Source: Chondrus crispus (lineage: Eukaryota; Rhodophyta; Florideophyceae; Gigartinales; Gigartinaceae). From it: DNA of 64,000 bases. The stretch is from the NCBI RefSeq assembly GCF_000350225.1, contig NW_005179172.1, positions 1 through 64,000 on the forward strand, written 5' to 3'. Both the position numbers and the translations under genes were made by a program. A model generated the notes under the pieces. It did not search any database, had not been told where the DNA came from, and saw nothing but the letters and a program-made list of their open reading frames with translations. Positions within the stretch are counted from its first letter, which is position 1. The number at the start of each line of letters is the position of its first letter. Below, in pieces: positions 21,865-31,067 of the stretch.

Positions 21865-23430
21865 ATGACCGACGCCCCGTTATTGTTTGGGAGGGCGCCG
21901 TTCCTTTCCGCGGAGGGTCTCCGCGATCCCGAGTTAATCCGGACATGTGCGACAGCATCGGGCGAGCTCCCGGGTGGTCTCAGTCTTCAAGCTGTGTTCT
22001 CTCGCGACTTCAGTCACCGACTAGTGGTGGCCAGCGAGTTATTACGCCCTGAATACAGGCGGACGGATGCCGAATCGCAAGAGGCTTTCGTCAACTTCCT
22101 CCAACAGCGTATCCGCCGTACCCCTTGCCGTCGTCCAGTCCCCCGTGGGTGGGACTTGGACACGTGGGCGTACAGGGAGGAGAACGACCGCGGCTACGTC
22201 GCGAACTTGCGCCATATCATGGGCAGACTCCGCGATCGGGACGAAGAACCATCCGTGTTGATGATGGCGTGGGACACGCCTTTGATGCCGCCTAATTACG
22301 CCGTTGAGCTGGAAAGGCGCAAAAACCCGGACATGCACGGAAAGCTCAAATTTGAGCGGCGCATGCGGAATCGCATGGGAGTCTTCATTGCATACGAATG
22401 GGTAGAGGTCACCTCGTTCGAGCGAGTGGTATTGCGCACACGGTACCCGGACTTGCCGACGTGGTTTGACCAGTACGAAGTGCCCGCTGACTTCTTAGCT
22501 GAACTTCCACTCTGTTTGGTGTATCACGGTCTCAGCATGATGGAGGACCCGCAATCCCCCAAGTGGATGGTTTTACTCAGTGAATGGCTGGCGATCGTGG
22601 CCAAGCGCTTCATCTGGTCCACGTACGATGGGCGCTTGTATGTCCTCCCGAGGGCCGTCACGGAGTGGTTGCGCTGTCTCGATCTGGCGAGGGTGTTGGG
22701 GTCTGCCGGGTTGCAGGAGCGTCTTCAATCCTTGCTCGATCTCCATGACCGGGTCGACTGGTCCCGCGTTCCCTATAAACAAGGACACCACTTTGACAAT
22801 CCACGAGTGAGGAACCATTCCCCGGGTCGACGATTCGACGCCGGTACCCCGCTAACCGGCAACTGGGTCCGCATTGCGGCGGGGATGCTGAGCGTCACTC
22901 AGCCGGAGTTACTTCTGGGGCAACCGGGGCCGACCGCTGGGGTTGGCGGCGAGGCCGCCCGCGTGCGTCCCCGCGAGGAGATACACGAAGTGGGCGCTGA
23001 GCCTCGCGCGCGCGAGCCGGTTCGCGTTAGGGCGAGGCACGGCGGGGTGGGGTCCTCAGTCGACGTGGTGATGGCCGGGGGGACGACGGTCGAGACGCGG
23101 GAGGCTGCCACGGCGGGGTCCGGTCCGGCCGATTTAACGGACGCGAGCTTGCGCGCGTTGTTCGAAAACCCCCGCATGCGGTCCAAGCTGCGTCAGCTCT
23201 TCGTCGAGGGAGGCTCCGGGGGAGAGACTACAGTCGCTGCGGTCTCGTGTACGCCACCGTCCGCCTTTCTCGAGAAGGAGATCACCCCTCGCTCTAAGAG
23301 CAGGGGACCGTCAGCTCCGGTCGGAAGGTCGAAAGGGGCCGCTCCCGCTGCAGGGAAGGAAGGTGACGCTCCTGGCGAACCCCACGAGGAGGCGCCGGAG
23401 AAGCAAATCGGCGACTACGTGGAGGAGTAG
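21865..23430 (+). CDS. Antisense third gene of A2, conserved protein of unknown function
   Basis: The ATG at 21865 aligns with A1's start; the frame is open further upstream (another ATG at 21796) but is not conserved there. The product is 521 residues with no signal peptide or membrane segment. The first 330 residues are conserved with A1: MxDxxLLFxRAPF, GGLS, RRTPC, WDLDTWAYR, KLKFERRMRNRMGVFIAYEW, PADFLAELPLCLVYHGL, then EWLAIVAKRF and DGRLYVLPRAVTEWL. The last 170 residues are low in complexity and charged. It lies between the polypurine tract and pol, converging on pol. Plant Ty3/gypsy elements can carry antisense ORFs of the Transposase_28 / plant-mobile-domain kind, and the hydrophobic core here is reminiscent of those; I cannot prove homology. 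Confidence 0.7.
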   Translation: MTDAPLLFGRAPFLSAEGLRDPELIRTCATASGELPGGLSLQAVFSRDFSHRLVVASELLRPEYRRTDAESQEAFVNFLQQRIRRTPCRRPVPRGWDLDTWAYREENDRGYVANLRHIMGRLRDRDEEPSVLMMAWDTPLMPPNYAVELERRKNPDMHGKLKFERRMRNRMGVFIAYEWVEVTSFERVVLRTRYPDLPTWFDQYEVPADFLAELPLCLVYHGLSMMEDPQSPKWMVLLSEWLAIVAKRFIWSTYDGRLYVLPRAVTEWLRCLDLARVLGSAGLQERLQSLLDLHDRVDWSRVPYKQGHHFDNPRVRNHSPGRRFDAGTPLTGNWVRIAAGMLSVTQPELLLGQPGPTAGVGGEAARVRPREEIHEVGAEPRAREPVRVRARHGGVGSSVDVVMAGGTTVETREAATAGSGPADLTDASLRALFENPRMRSKLRQLFVEGGSGGETTVAAVSCTPPSAFLEKEITPRSKSRGPSAPVGRSKGAAPAAGKEGDAPGEPHEEAPEKQIGDYVEE

Positions 23431-23439
23431 CCGCTCGAG

Positions 23440-24410
23440 GGGCGTCCCTCTCGTATTAGAGGGATTACTTGACCCATCTCGGACGCGCGAGTTAGTTCCT
23501 TTCGTCCGCCTGTCATTTGGTAAAGATAATTACTTCCCCGACCCGTGGCGGGCAGTCTCTGGTGAGGAGGTCCGTTCCCCCTCTCCCGTCAAGCGGGTCT
23601 CGTGTTCTCGCCTTGCGAGGTTATCGTTTGACAGTACTCGACAAGCGAGGAAGGGATCCTCGTCAAGTGAGTTCGTTCATGAGGTTGCTCTCAACCTCGA
23701 AACGGCGAGGAGATCTCTCGATTAGCCGAGGTCAATAATTTGACCATACTCGACACTGTGCGAGGAGGGCTCTCGTCCGTCTGGGCCATTGATTTGATGT
23801 CCTCTCCCGAACCGTCGAGTCTCACGTCCTCTTCTTACGAGGTTATTACTCGACAGTACTCGACAAGCGAGGAAGGGATCCTCGTCGAGCGAGTTCGTTC
23901 ATGAGGTTGCCCTCAACCTCGACACTGCGAGGAGAGCTCTCGTCCGTCGAGGTCATTAATTTGATGTCCACTCTCGAACCGACGAGTCTCACGTCCTCTT
24001 CTTACGAGGTTAATACTTGACAGTACTCGACAAGCGAGGAAGGGATCCTCGTCGAGCGAGTTCGTTCATGAGGTTGCTCTCAACCTCGACACTGCGAGGA
24101 GATCTCTCGATTAGCCGAGGTCAATAATTTGACAATACTCGACACTATGCGAGGAGGGCTCTCGATTAGTCGAGGTCAATAGTTTGATGTCCACCCTCGA
24201 ACCGACGAGTCTCACGTCCTCTCCTTGCGAGGTTGTTACTTGACAGTACTCGACAAGCGAGGAAGGGATCCTCGTCGAGCGAGTTCGTTCATGAGGTGGC
24301 TCTCAACCTCGACACTGCGAGGAGATCTCTCGATTAGCCGAGGTCAATAATTTGACAATACTCGACACTGTGCGAGGAGGGCTCTCGTCCGTCGAGGGCG
24401 TTAATGCGCC
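23440..24410. repeat. Tandem repeats between antisense gene and pol of A2
   Basis: The unit ACAGTACTCGACAAGCGAGG recurs near 23630, 23851, 24018 and 24241 (spacings about 221, 167 and 223), with interspersed CTCGACACTGCGAGGAG and GACGAGTCTCACGTCCTCT boxes. The sequence is unlike the A1 repeats, but its position between the two stop codons is the same. Confidence 0.75.
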
Positions 24411-24431
24411 CGTCAGCGGGGACAACAGTCG

Positions 24432-27400
24432 TCAGTGTTGCATACCCACGCTGTCAGGGCGATCCCACATCGAACGTCTGGGGAGCCGTAAGTGTTTGCG
24501 ACGGCAGTAGCGCACCACTGTGTTGTAATCCACGTGGTGAGCAGGCTCCCAAGTGTCGTCGTCCGTGGAGTAGCCGTACCAATGGACGCGAAATAGGGGA
24601 ACGCCGTCACTCCCTGGGGCGTGCCCGGAGAGCGAATCCACGACGTACTCCGTAGGCAGGACTCCCGTAGTGGTCGGGGAAGGCGAGGTCGCCGCCGGTG
24701 GGGGTGATTGTCGCGGGAGGTTGACAGCGTTGCTCGACAGGTTGGTGCAGTTGAGCTTGAACGTACACTTCGCGGCGATGGACGGCATGGCCTCAGCGAT
24801 GGTCTGTTGGATGGTAATTCCCGTAGGAGGGGTTCCGAACGGGCCCGGGGTCTCCTGCGAGGGAGGACCCGCCGCCACAGGGCGTAAATTTTCCGAGGTA
24901 ATTCGCGGCAGAGCGCGGTTGTTCCAGACGGCGCGACACGTGTCATTGGGGGTGGCGGCTCGAGAGAGTGTTTGCGCATTCCCAGGCAGGGACGAGTCCC
25001 TGCGGGTAGCTAACGATCTTTCTGTCGCCGCGGTAGTAACAACCCCCCTGGTAGGACGTTCCCTCGTTGAGGCAGGGGGCTGGGGGGTGAGCTGCGATAT
25101 GACTCGCTCTGGCCGTCCGCTGGCCAACGCATCCATTAATCCGGGCGTGCGCCTGTCCGAGGGTGCCGGTGAGGGGGCGTCGTCATCCAGATTGATGTCA
25201 GCTCGCAGTTGGTCCATCACTGGTTCCACGGGGTCTCCGTCATCATCGCGTTCGTCCGCCAATGCCGGCGTAGTGTCCTCCGCCGCGTTACTTAGCGGCG
25301 GAGACTTCACGATTCTATCTCCAGAGATCCGGTCCTTCAGTCCTGTTGCTCGAATGACCGTGACTGTGTGGTCATCCACCTTCACGACTGGAAACGGTCC
25401 CTCGGTGCGCGGCGCGAGTTTGTTGTTTACCCTATCCTTGTCGGTCCGTTCCTCTGAGCGTAGGGCTGCTTCTCGATTAAGGAGTACTTGGTCCCCTACT
25501 TGATATTCCGGCGTAGGGAGTCGAATCCGCTTATCAAAATCATCCTTGTAGCGTAGCTGCCCGGCGCGTAGGTTCTTGTCAGCTGTGGCCATGAGGCCGC
25601 GCAACCACGCGAGGAAGCGGAACTTGAAATGCGCCCTTGAGGCGGAGGGGGCCAACGTCGGAGTTTGCTGTAGGGACAACGGACTCGGCGTCCGGGATAG
25701 CACCAGCTCAAATGGCCTCATGCCGATCATGCGGTTGACCGTGCAGTTGTAGCCATAGGTGAGGGCATCCGTGTACTGGTCCCAGTCACGTTGGTTATCG
25801 GCCAGATAGTGCCGTAGAGTTGAGACCAACGTTCTGTTGAATCTTTCCACCTGCCCATTAGTCTGGGGGTGATATGCGGTTGTGAACACACTCTCAATGG
25901 AGAGGATTTTGCACACTGCGAGGAAGACCCTCGAAGTGAATTGACTCCCGTTGTCGGAGAGGAGCTTCACTGGGGCTCCGTAAACGAAGACCCAGTGTGA
26001 AATGAACGCCTGAGCTACTGTCTCGGCGGTGATTTTCCGTAAGGGTACGGTTCGGGTTAACTTGGAGTAACGGTCCGTCATCACCAAGAGATAACGATGT
26101 CCTCTTGGGGTTCGGGGCAGTTCTCCAAGGATATCAATTGCGATGTACTCCAGGGGGCCTGATGGAGGGAACGTCTTCAATTCTGAGTTGTGTTCACGCA
26201 ATTTGATGCGGGCCTTGGCGCAGTCGGGACACATCCGGACTGTGGAATAGGCATCGACCGACATGCTTGGCCAGTAATACCGCTGCCGGAGCGTGTAGAA
26301 TAAACGCCGACCTCCAGGGTGACCTGAGGTGGCGGGGTAATGCGATAAATACAACACCCTGTCACGGAGGGTTGTTGGGACGACAATTTGTTCGACACCA
26401 TCCAGGTGGGCTTTCCGACAGATTAAACCTTCTGTGTTGATGAAGAACCGTGACAAACGGAGTTGGACGGAACCCTCCCCCTTCGCAAGACGGGAAGCCA
26501 CCTCCTTACACAAGGGATCGGAGAGTTGTTCCCGCGAAAAATCGTCATGCGTCAGCGCGGCCTTTGATGCCGGGGGTTCCAAGGCATAACAGCCGGATGT
26601 CATGTCGACCTCAGGGTCGTCATCATTTTCCTCTGTGAACAGAGGATCGTCCTCAAGGTCCAAAGCTGAGTAACAAGGTATCTCCTCGTCCACCGTGACG
26701 GTAGTACCCCCCGTGGAGGGTATACGACTTAAAGCGTCGGCAAGGCGATTCTTGATTCCCTTCACGTAGGTAACGTCGAAGTCATATTCGGCAAGGCGCA
26801 AGCGCCACCGGGCAAGTCGACCACGCGCATCGACGAGGTTCATGAGCCACCTGAGAGAATGGTGATCGGTGTTGACCGTAAACCGCTCGCGTTCCAGGTA
26901 GGGCCGCAGCGTTTGAATCGCCCATACGATGGCGAGGCATTCTTTCTCGGTCGTCGAGTAATTGCGTTCCGCTGTAGATAGCGTGCGGGACCAATACGCA
27001 ACCGGGTATCGGTGAACATCCTCATGGGTTTGTAGCAAGGTACAACCCAGTTGAGCGTCTGACGCATCGGTATCGAGCGAATAGGGTAACCCGAGGCGAG
27101 GAAGCTTCAACACCGGGGGGGATATTAGACACTCCTTCAACGTGTTGAAGGCCGTGGTTTGGACCTCCGCAAAGGTGGGAAGGAGATCTGGTTCTCCCTT
27201 GCGGAGCATAGCCGTCAGAGGCGCCGCTATGTTAGCGAAGTGGTCGACAAATCGTCGGTATACATTACACATCCCCAAAAAGGAGCGGAGCTCCGTTTGG
27301 GTCCGTGGGATGGTCGCTTCGGAGAGCGCTTTGACATTCTTCGGGTGAACTTGCAGTTCCCCCGGTCGAATGATATGTCCCAAGTACTCTACAGAGTCTT

Positions 27401-27797
27401 GAAAAACCTTACACTTTTTGAGCTTAAGTGATAAACCCTCCTGTTGTAGGGCTTGGAGTATAACCTCCACATCCTTGAGATGGGAGTCGTGATCCTTGGA
27501 GAAAATAATTATGTCGTCCAAGTAAATCAAGCAACTCTTCCATCGGTAGCCGGAGAGGAGAATATCCAACATTCTTTGAAATGTAGCCGGGGCGTTCATC
27601 AGGCCGAAGGGCATTCGGTTGAACTGATACGTCCCAGCATGACACGTAAACGTGGTTTTTGCTCTATCCTCCTTGGCTACTGGAATTTGCCAGTAGCCGG
27701 AGTTAAAATCCAAGGTGGTGAACACCTTGGCCTCCCCGAGGGAGTCTAGACACTCGTCCATGCGAGGAATGGGGTACGTGTCTCGCACGGTGAGAGC
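24432..27797 (-). CDS. Pol of A2, RT to chromodomain (downstream part, split by B)
   Basis: This continues in frame from 41029 once B and one TSD copy are removed (RLNA | LTVRDTYPIPRMDE). It has reverse transcriptase with LIYLDDIIIF, RNase H (SLDTDASDAQLGCTLL; TEKECLAIVWAI; TDHHSLRWLMNL), integrase zinc finger (HYPATSGHPGG...CPDCAKARI), the D,D,E core (AIDILGELP; DNGSQF; NGQVERFNRT) and, near the C terminus, a chromodomain (YVVDSLSGHAP; FRVHWYGYSTDDDTWEP). There is no stop or frameshift over 1121 codons. Chromodomains of this type steer integration to marked chromatin. The gene is cut in two here, so it cannot now make pol. Confidence 0.9.
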   Translation of the reverse strand, partial: ALTVRDTYPIPRMDECLDSLGEAKVFTTLDFNSGYWQIPVAKEDRAKTTFTCHAGTYQFNRMPFGLMNAPATFQRMLDILLSGYRWKSCLIYLDDIIIFSKDHDSHLKDVEVILQALQQEGLSLKLKKCKVFQDSVEYLGHIIRPGELQVHPKNVKALSEATIPRTQTELRSFLGMCNVYRRFVDHFANIAAPLTAMLRKGEPDLLPTFAEVQTTAFNTLKECLISPPVLKLPRLGLPYSLDTDASDAQLGCTLLQTHEDVHRYPVAYWSRTLSTAERNYSTTEKECLAIVWAIQTLRPYLERERFTVNTDHHSLRWLMNLVDARGRLARWRLRLAEYDFDVTYVKGIKNRLADALSRIPSTGGTTVTVDEEIPCYSALDLEDDPLFTEENDDDPEVDMTSGCYALEPPASKAALTHDDFSREQLSDPLCKEVASRLAKGEGSVQLRLSRFFINTEGLICRKAHLDGVEQIVVPTTLRDRVLYLSHYPATSGHPGGRRLFYTLRQRYYWPSMSVDAYSTVRMCPDCAKARIKLREHNSELKTFPPSGPLEYIAIDILGELPRTPRGHRYLLVMTDRYSKLTRTVPLRKITAETVAQAFISHWVFVYGAPVKLLSDNGSQFTSRVFLAVCKILSIESVFTTAYHPQTNGQVERFNRTLVSTLRHYLADNQRDWDQYTDALTYGYNCTVNRMIGMRPFELVLSRTPSPLSLQQTPTLAPSASRAHFKFRFLAWLRGLMATADKNLRAGQLRYKDDFDKRIRLPTPEYQVGDQVLLNREAALRSEERTDKDRVNNKLAPRTEGPFPVVKVDDHTVTVIRATGLKDRISGDRIVKSPPLSNAAEDTTPALADERDDDGDPVEPVMDQLRADINLDDDAPSPAPSDRRTPGLMDALASGRPERVISQLTPQPPASTRERPTRGVVTTAATERSLATRRDSSLPGNAQTLSRAATPNDTCRAVWNNRALPRITSENLRPVAAGPPSQETPGPFGTPPTGITIQQTIAEAMPSIAAKCTFKLNCTNLSSNAVNLPRQSPPPAATSPSPTTTGVLPTEYVVDSLSGHAPGSDGVPLFRVHWYGYSTDDDTWEPAHHVDYNTVVRYCRRKHLRLPRRSMWDRPDSVGMQH

Positions 27798-28496
27798 TGT
27801 AGCATAAACACCCCCAGACGACTGGAGGTGTATGCGCAGTTCGACCTGTAGACCCCGGTTCGGAGAAGGGGTGAAGCGGGCCAACCAGCTACGGAACCGG
27901 GCTCGGGCCCGGGTAGCGGTGGTAGAGCGGGAGCGAGCAGGGACGCGCGCACGCACGAGCGGATCGACGCCTCGACGCCCCGGAGCAGCACTGGGTGACG
28001 TACCAGTGCTGACGGGCGGAGGCGGTTCCGTGCTCGCTCGCGTGCTGCGCGTCCACTCCGGCTCGGCTCCGACTAAACGCGCGCGAAGAGCGAAGGCGAC
28101 GTTTAGAATAAGCTGGGTGGACTGACCTTGGCGGTCGGTTGAGGACAAGCCCGTGCTTGTCCCCTTCCGCCGCAGTCGGTCCGCTCCATATTTAATATAC
28201 AAAACAATCTATCATAACACTACAGTACCGAGGTACTGTAGTGGGCTACTGTAGTGCAGGTCGGCCTGCACTGTAATACTGTCAGCTATGTCGAGGCTGA
28301 CAGTACACGTATTACTCGTGGTGCGTACGCGCTTCGTTCGCGCGCTGTACACGTGTGCACGTGTATGCGCGTGTCCCTTGTCCCCGTGGTGTACACGTGG
28401 ACACGCGCAGTTGTACTGTAGAGGTCGACGCTCTACAGTAGCTGATCTAGTTCTTGATCTAATCTAATTTAAAGCCCCAGGGGGGGTTATGCTACA
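27798..28496 (-). repeat. 3' LTR of B, with a cluster of hairpins
   Basis: Runs TGTAGCATAAACACC...GGGTTATGCTACA. Four near-perfect inverted repeats follow one another: 28220-28241 (CTACAGTACC/GGTACTGTAG), 28253-28272 (AGTGCAGG/CCTGCACT), 28277-28305 (TACTGTCAGC/GCTGACAGTA) and 28414-28440 (TACTGTAGAG/CTCTACAGTA). The same cluster is present at the right-hand LTR. Confidence 0.9.
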
Positions 28497-28511
28497 CGGC
28501 CCCCCCCTCGA
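28497..28511 (-). promoter_or_regulatory. Polypurine tract of B
   Basis: CGGCCCCCCCCTCGA on the plus strand is a purine-rich GAGGGGGGGGCCG on the coding strand, directly against the LTR. This is where plus-strand DNA synthesis would be primed. Confidence 0.7.
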
Positions 28512-28556
28512 GACTGAAAGTCCGCGTTCAGCAGTCTCGGGCTTGTAGAGGCGACC

Positions 28557-31067
28557 ATGTCGGATCCCCTCCCTGTAGTCCTGGACTTGACCCGGGTTCC
28601 ACCTCACCCGTCCTCGCGTTGCTCGGAGTTATCTATCGTCCACCCCGTTCCCCCTATTGGCCATCTTGTCCTCTGCCGTCCGCTCCTTCTCCGTCCGCGC
28701 ATCGGTGCGCCTCTCTTGTTATTTCCTTTTCCGGACTCGGGTCGCTGCGCCCCCGCTGTCCTGTCCCTCTTCGTCGGAGGCCTCGGTGTCGGGGTCATCA
28801 TGACGTCGCCCTCCGATGGTCGGTTCGTCGCGTCCGTCGCTACTCCGTCGAGCTCCGTAACTCCCTGCCCTTTGCAGCCGTGTCCTTCGTCGCAGTCTCC
28901 CGGAGGCGCCGCTTCCCTTCCGCCGTCGACGGCGGAAGTCGCGGCTCCGGCTGGGCACGTTCCGTGTCGCGCCGGGGCAATCGGGCGTCCTTGGATTACT
29001 GTACAGCCATTTCAGCGGGCTCGTCTCTCTCGGGAGTCGACGTCCTCTGTCGAACTGATCCCCTCCGCCACCGCCCCTCGTCTGCCTGTCGATGCAGGCC
29101 CCGTCGGGGGCGCTACAGCCGCGCTTCCCGGTGCGACGGATTCGCGCGGGAGATCGGGCAGCGGCCCTCGCGTTGGCGAACATCCTGAGACGCCTCAGGA
29201 TCCGGCGGGTCAAGCCCCCGCGGTGGTCGAGGCTCCATCTGAGGGGTACGGGGCGGCGCTCGAGCGTTCCGCCCCGTTGCCCCTAGACCGTCTAAGGTTC
29301 GCGTGGTGCCGCTTTGCCCGTGCCGGCATTACTGTTGGGGAGCTGCTGGCGCGGGAGCAACTTCGTCCCGATTTGCTACGCGTCCGGAAGGTCTACGAAG
29401 CCGGACGCGTAGAGGAGGCCTCGCTCGTTCTAGGGCGCCTGCTGGCAGAAGGTGGCGGTGCGGCGTATCAAATCCCTTCTGCCATCCCCTGCGATCGCAC
29501 TTTTGCGTACAGCCTCGGTGAGGTAGAATACGTGGATCGCATGGCCACGTATCTCCTCCACCGCGAGGGGTCGGCCCCTCGCGAATTCGTCTTGTCCCAC
29601 GTGGGTAGTCTCTATGTGAGCCCCCGTCCTTTCGCGTACTCGAGGGCGCGCGTCGCCTTGCAGAAATCAGCGTGCTCGCTGATGAGACTACACGGAGTCG
29701 CCATTGCTCCTCACGATTGGTCGGCGTATCGCCATTCCGAGGAGGAGGACGGGCGCGTTTTCCGTCACGCTTCCTTCGAAGGAGGCCTGTCCCCCCACGA
29801 CTTACCCCGGCTCCCTGCAGTGATACGGGAGACCTTCCCTTCGTTGGGAGTTCATCCGCTGCTCCCGTATGTGCTCAAACACTTCGGTGTGGCGTGCTCA
29901 AATGCTCAACATCCGGCTTATGCAGACTTAATGCACAACGTAGAGAGGGAATGGGCCTGGGCCCTCGGGAATGCGTTCATGAACGAAGTGTCCATTCACG
30001 GACGCGTGTTTGTCCAGCCCCTCGAGGTGCTGGCCTACTTGGGGAGGGTTGCGTGGGACCTCCCCAACGTCCCCCTTCATCCGCTCGAGCGGAGTAACCA
30101 GCATGTGCCTTGGTCGTACGGGTTCGCCCTCGGGCTCATGCATCGGGCTTGCGAGGTGAGCGAAAGCCAGCGTCGGCGCTGGCCCGATTTCACTACCGGC
30201 GAGCGGTCCTCCTTCGTCGTGTATGACCATCGTGCTGACGCCTTCGTGGCGCGCCAGGTGGCGCCGGCGTCCTCTTCGGAACACGTCAGGAGCGGGGGTG
30301 GAGTCGGCTCCGCCTCGCGTGAAGCGCGAAAGAAGCGATATCGCGATTTGGACAGTGAGCCCGCTCCCCATCCTTCTGCACGTGCGGACCCGCTGTTCGA
30401 GACTTTTCTCGCCGAAGGCGACTTCGGTCCGGTGGCGAGTCCTCCGGTCCCCCCTGTTCCTCCCCTCAGTGCGGTGCTGCCGCGTGAGGCGCCCCAAGTG
30501 GCGTCCGTACGCTACGCGACGTTGGAGGGAGAGGACGTCAGGGCCGTTCCGTCGTTAGTCCATGCCTTGGGTCGCGCTGCCGATCGCACTTGGCAGGTGG
30601 GCGGTCTCCTTGGCACACTCGCGAGCTGGTACTTGGCGCGAAGCGACGAAGCACGTCGCCTTGAGGCGGACCGCGCGTCGTCCGTGTCCGAGCTGCGCCG
30701 TGTACGCAACGAGTTAGCCGCATCACGCGAGTCCTCTGATCGTCAAGCGAGCCTTCTGGAGCGGACTACCGCCGAACGTGACCGGTACCGCCGCGAGCGG
30801 GACGACCTCCGAAGCCTTCGCGTGGCGTCTTCGTCGACGCCACACCCGATCAGGCGGGATCCCTACGAGCAGACGGGGTACGAGGCCGCTACGGTGGGCA
30901 ACGTCCCGGATCCTCAGAGCAGTGGGCATCGCTGGACCCGCCACAGTGAGGTGGCGTTGCCCCCACTGGCGGAGCACGCGGCAGAGCCGCCTCGTCACCC
31001 CAGTTACTGTCCCCCGAGCCTTTACGGGTCGGGGGTCGCTTCGCCGCCCAACCGCACAAATCAGTGA
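28557..31067 (+). CDS. Antisense third gene of B, large protein of unknown function
   Basis: The ATG at 28557 is 61 bases inside the LTR boundary; the frame runs 836 codons without a break. The first 220 residues are Pro/Ser/Ala/Arg-rich and may be untranslated or disordered; a later ATG at 28800 is also possible. Residues 235-560 look folded: PLDRLRFAWCRF, REFVLSHVGSLYVSPRP, HPLLPYVLKHFGVACSNAQH, EREWAWALGNAF and HGRVFVQPLEVLAYL. The last two motifs resemble EWLAIVAKRF and DGRLYVLPRAVTEWL of the A-family protein in order and spacing. Residues 690-760 (EADRASSVSELRRVRNELAA onward) form a probable coiled coil. No known catalytic motif is seen. Confidence 0.65.
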   Translation: MSDPLPVVLDLTRVPPHPSSRCSELSIVHPVPPIGHLVLCRPLLLRPRIGAPLLLFPFPDSGRCAPAVLSLFVGGLGVGVIMTSPSDGRFVASVATPSSSVTPCPLQPCPSSQSPGGAASLPPSTAEVAAPAGHVPCRAGAIGRPWITVQPFQRARLSRESTSSVELIPSATAPRLPVDAGPVGGATAALPGATDSRGRSGSGPRVGEHPETPQDPAGQAPAVVEAPSEGYGAALERSAPLPLDRLRFAWCRFARAGITVGELLAREQLRPDLLRVRKVYEAGRVEEASLVLGRLLAEGGGAAYQIPSAIPCDRTFAYSLGEVEYVDRMATYLLHREGSAPREFVLSHVGSLYVSPRPFAYSRARVALQKSACSLMRLHGVAIAPHDWSAYRHSEEEDGRVFRHASFEGGLSPHDLPRLPAVIRETFPSLGVHPLLPYVLKHFGVACSNAQHPAYADLMHNVEREWAWALGNAFMNEVSIHGRVFVQPLEVLAYLGRVAWDLPNVPLHPLERSNQHVPWSYGFALGLMHRACEVSESQRRRWPDFTTGERSSFVVYDHRADAFVARQVAPASSSEHVRSGGGVGSASREARKKRYRDLDSEPAPHPSARADPLFETFLAEGDFGPVASPPVPPVPPLSAVLPREAPQVASVRYATLEGEDVRAVPSLVHALGRAADRTWQVGGLLGTLASWYLARSDEARRLEADRASSVSELRRVRNELAASRESSDRQASLLERTTAERDRYRRERDDLRSLRVASSSTPHPIRRDPYEQTGYEAATVGNVPDPQSSGHRWTRHSEVALPPLAEHAAEPPRHPSYCPPSLYGSGVASPPNRTNQ

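Noticed and set aside
28557-31067. B antisense ORF as a mere shadow of high GC content
   Set aside because: It is 836 codons long, has a folded-looking core and a coiled coil, occupies the same place as the A-family gene and shares a motif order with it; no gene lies on the other strand there.
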